Shown here piece after piece: positions 5,613 through 7,651 of a DNA stretch of 7,651 nt. The notes under the pieces were generated by a model. The model made no database searches. It worked only from the letters and a program-made list of their open reading frames with translations, and was not told the DNA's origin. The stretch is taken from contig JAJRUU010000204.1 in assembly GCA_024277605.1 (NCBI GenBank), positions 1 to 7,651 of the forward strand, read 5' to 3'. Origin of the DNA: a bacterium. GTDB lineage: Bacteria > SZUA-182 > SZUA-191 > JAJRXT01. Positions within the stretch are counted from its first letter, which is position 1. Each line of letters starts with the position of its first letter. Both the position numbers and the translations under genes were made by a program.

Positions 5613-5645
5613 TTGAAGAGGCATTATATTAATTTTGGAAGCTGA
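5613..5645 (+). other. Orphan translation start after sirC (10-codon ORF), possible remnant of a lost gene
   Basis: AAGGAG (5603-5608) is followed after 4 bases by TTG at 5613, the same arrangement as the sirC start. The frame reads MKRHYINFGS and stops at TGA 5643-5645, just before the repeat at 5658. This may be the decapitated start of an operon gene displaced by repeat insertion, or a leader peptide. It is too short to identify. Confidence 0.25.
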
Positions 5646-5657
5646 TAAAGAATATTA

Positions 5658-5755
5658 GGACGCAGATGAGGGTCATTGACCCAAACGCAGATTTACAGGA
5701 TTTAAAAATAAGGGGTCACTGACCCCTCTGCGCTTATCTGCGATAATCCGTGTCC
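5658..5755. repeat. CGCAGAT-type interspersed inverted repeat
   Basis: GGACGCAGAT (5658-5667) and ATCCGTGTCC (5746-5755) are inverted ends matching at 8 of 10 positions. CGCAGAT recurs at 5686-5692, and its complement occurs as ATCTGCG (5736-5742) and TCTGCG (5727-5732). From general knowledge this is the widespread 'ACGCAGATTTACGCAGATT' intergenic repeat. Each arm also contains a palindrome, GGGTCATTGACCC (5670-5682) and GGGGTCACTGACCCC (5712-5726). AATATT flanks both sides (5651-5656, 5760-5765), which may be chance. The repeat ends 20 bases before the lepA start. Confidence 0.7.
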
Positions 5756-5775
5756 CAAAAATATTTGGACTTTCT

Positions 5776-7572
5776 ATGAAAAATAAATACATTCGCAATT
5801 TTTCCATCATCGCCCATATTGATCACGGAAAATCTACGCTGGCAGACCGCTTGCTGGAGTACACCGGCACCATTGCGTCTAAAGAGATGATGGCGCAGGT
5901 GTTAGATGATATGGATCTGGAGCGTGAGCGGGGGATTACCATAAAAGCGCATGCGGTGAAGCTGAAATATAAGGCCCAGGATGGTCATGTATATTAGCTT
6001 AATCTGATCGATACCCCGGGGCATGTGGATTTTACCTACGAAGTGTCACGTTCACTGGCGGCCTGCGAGGGGGCGCTTCTGATAGTTGATGCGGCGCAGG
6101 GGGTGGAAGCGCAGACCATGGCTAACTTCTATCTGGCGCTGGAGAATGATCTGGCTATTATTTCGGTGATCAACAAAATAGATCTGCCCAGCGCTGAGCA
6201 GGAGCGGATAAGGCGTCAGTTGGAGGATGTGCTGGGGCTTGAAGGAGAAGATGCCATATTGACAAGCGCCAAGCAGGGGATAGGCACCCAGGAAGTTTTG
6301 GAGGCGATAGTTAAGCATGTTCCGCCACCTTCAGGTAGTGTTGATGAGCCTTTAAAAGCGCTGGTGTTTGATTCGTTTTTTGATAGCTATCAGGGTGTGG
6401 TGGTTTATATAAGACTTATGGAGGGTGAGATCCACGCCGGGATGAAGATTAAGCTTATGTTCAATAACAGGGTATATGAGGTGCAGCGGGTGGGTGTTTT
6501 TGCGCCGAAGATGTTTCCGGTGGATGAACTCTCCGCCGGGGATGTGGGCTATTTTACCGCCAGCATAAAAAATATTCATGATGTTCAGGTGGGGGATACG
6601 GTGACCGGGAATGCTCATCCGGCCGATAAGCCTCTGGCTGGTTTTAAAAAGGTAAAACCGATGGTATTTGCCGGGTTGTATCCCACTGATTCTTCGCAGT
6701 ATGAACCGTTGCGGGGAGCACTAGAGAGACTCTCTTTGAATGATACTTCCTTCAGCTATGAGCCGGAGAATTCCCATGCCCTGGGTTTTGGTTTTCGCTG
6801 CGGTTTTTTGGGGTTATTACATATGGAGATTATTCAAGAGCGGCTGGAACGCGAATTTAATTTATCACTGATTGTTACCGCTCCCACGGTGGTGTATCAG
6901 ATTACTAAGAAAAAGGGAGAGATCGTGTTTTTGGATAATCCCACCCATCTGCCTTCTCCCCAGGAGGTTGAACGGATAGAGGAGCCTATTGTAGATGCCA
7001 CCGTTATTGTGCCGGCTGAATTTTTTGGGGGCGTGCTGGCGTTGTTGCAGGATAAGCGGGGGGAGCAGAAATCCTTTGAATACCTGGATGATAAAACGGT
7101 GCTTATTAAATATCGGCTACCGCTAAATGAGATTATAACCGATTTCTATGACCGCTTAAAGTCCTGCTCCAAGGGGTATGCCTCGTTTGATTATGATCTG
7201 GCGGGTTTTGCCGAATCCTCCCTGGTTAAGCTGGATATATTGGTGAACACCCAGGTGGTGGATGCATTGTCCACTATTGTGCATAAGGATAAGGCTTATT
7301 ATTATGGCAGGAGGCTGGCCGAGCGCTTAAAGGAGATTATTCCCCGGCAGCTGTTTGAGGTCATTATCCAGTGTTCTATCGGGAATAAAGTGCTTGCCCG
7401 TGAGACAGTCAGGCCGTTACGTAAAGATGTTATCGCCAAGTGCTATGGCGGTGATATAACCCGTAAGCGCAAGCTGCTGGAGAAGCAAAAACAAGGCAAG
7501 CGGCGCATGAAACAGTTGGGGAATGTGGAAATACCGCAGGAAGCTTTCATGGCGGTATTGAAGATGGATTAG
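5776..7572 (+). CDS. lepA: Elongation factor 4 / LepA, full length but interrupted by an in-frame amber codon
   Basis: Ribosome-associated translational GTPase (EF4) that aids initiation or back-translocation. The frame spans 598 codons plus stop, matching the family (E. coli about 599). G1 AHIDHGKST (13-21), G2 RGIT (52-55), G3 DTPGHVD (79-85), G4 NKID (133-136) and G5 SAK (164-166) are all present. Domain II, domain III and the LepA-specific C-terminal domain follow, ending in GKRRMKQLGNVEIPQEAFMA. Codon 74 is TAG (5995-5997), where homologues commonly read YQLNLIDTPGHVDF, so a single C-to-T change from CAG explains it. Nothing else is damaged. The GTG at 6025 lies inside G3 and is not a credible independent start: the 73-aa fragment before the stop has no G3-G5 and the part after it has no G1 or G2. 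The start ATG has only a weak GGA 6 bases upstream. The cause could be a recent nonsense mutation, a sequencing error or readthrough. The final TAG overlaps the terminator. Confidence 0.93.
5995..5997 (+). other. In-frame TAG (amber) codon 74 of lepA
   Basis: The reading frame is unchanged on both sides: position 5776 and the continuing frame at 6025 differ by a multiple of three. The codon context is TAT TAG CTT AAT. It falls five codons before the Asp of the G3 motif. Confidence 0.95.
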
Positions 7573-7605
7573 CAGGCAAAGCCTGGCAGACATGGCCTGC
7601 TTTTT
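7571..7605 (+). terminator. Rho-independent terminator after lepA
   Basis: AGCAGGC (7571-7577) pairs with GCCTGCT (7595-7601), directly followed by a T-run (TTTTT, 7601-7605). The first arm overlaps the lepA stop codon. A smaller alternative stem, CAGGC-AAA-GCCTG (7573-7585), competes within the 17-base loop. Position and T-run make this the clearest terminator in the window. Confidence 0.8.
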
Positions 7606-7651
7606 ATAAGCTACAGTAAATATATAATCCGGTGTAATTGGGGGATGAAAT

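Noticed and set aside
6025..7572. Separate gene starting at GTG 6025
   Set aside because: The GTG encodes the Val of the LepA G3 motif DTPGHVD. The frame and homology continue unbroken from 5776, so this is the second part of lepA, not an independent gene.
7623..7628. TATAAT after the lepA terminator as a promoter for the next gene
   Set aside because: A perfect -10 hexamer, but the 17-base-upstream position is only the terminator T-run, and no gene start can be confirmed before the window ends.
1..7651. tRNA, rRNA genes, CRISPR arrays or intact transposase genes
   Set aside because: No cloverleaf, rRNA signature, regularly spaced repeat array or transposase-like protein was seen on either strand.

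Overview
The window reads as a piece of chromosome from an uncultured anaerobic bacterium. It carries parts of an Rnf ion-translocating ferredoxin:NAD+ oxidoreductase, with an RnfB that has many clusters in the clostridial/acetogen style. It also has a large cobalamin-type radical SAM enzyme, a stand-alone siroheme/precorrin-2 dehydrogenase and the translation GTPase LepA. The short intergenic gaps are unusually full of interspersed repeats of types I associate, from general knowledge, with candidate-phylum genomes such as Omnitrophota and relatives. The taxonomic guess is weak; the anaerobic, iron-sulfur-rich lifestyle is better supported. All convincing genes are on the + strand.

Layout. 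1-185: no complete gene. The reading frame of an ankyrin-repeat protein is already recognisable from about 117, but stop codons at 90-92 and 114-116 cut it off from any start, so the gene (GTG at 186, end 668) looks 5'-damaged. 669-804: two interspersed repeats. 805-1383: rnfA. 1402-3783: a 793-aa protein with a B12-binding-like domain, a radical SAM core and a C-terminal SPASM-like cysteine cluster. 3782-3932: a hairpin at the stop codon, a branched inverted-repeat structure and a possible -10 box. 3933-4712: rnfB. 4712-4925: a 214-nt element bounded by near-perfect terminal inverted repeats and filled with three long hairpins. 4942-5604: sirC-type precorrin-2 dehydrogenase with a TTG start. 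5605-5775: an orphan Shine-Dalgarno/TTG start followed by a CGCAGAT-type inverted repeat. 5776-7572: lepA, full length apart from one in-frame amber codon (codon 74). 7571-7605: Rho-independent terminator.

How the genes fit together. RnfA and RnfB are two of the six usual Rnf subunits; the normal neighbours (C, D, G, E) are not in the window. A radical SAM enzyme sits between A and B, where the two are normally adjacent. Radical SAM enzymes need low-potential electrons and Rnf connects ferredoxin and NAD(H) pools, so a functional link is possible but is inference. SirC supplies sirohydrochlorin/siroheme precursors, and cobalamin synthesis can branch from the same tetrapyrroles. LepA is a housekeeping gene.

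The points most worth a second look are: the amber codon at a usually-Gln position just before the LepA G3 motif; the radical SAM insertion in the rnf locus; the 214-nt terminal-inverted-repeat element after rnfB; the branched structure before rnfB; and a 13-nt palindrome GGGTC-NNN-GACCC that occurs three times in intergenic DNA.
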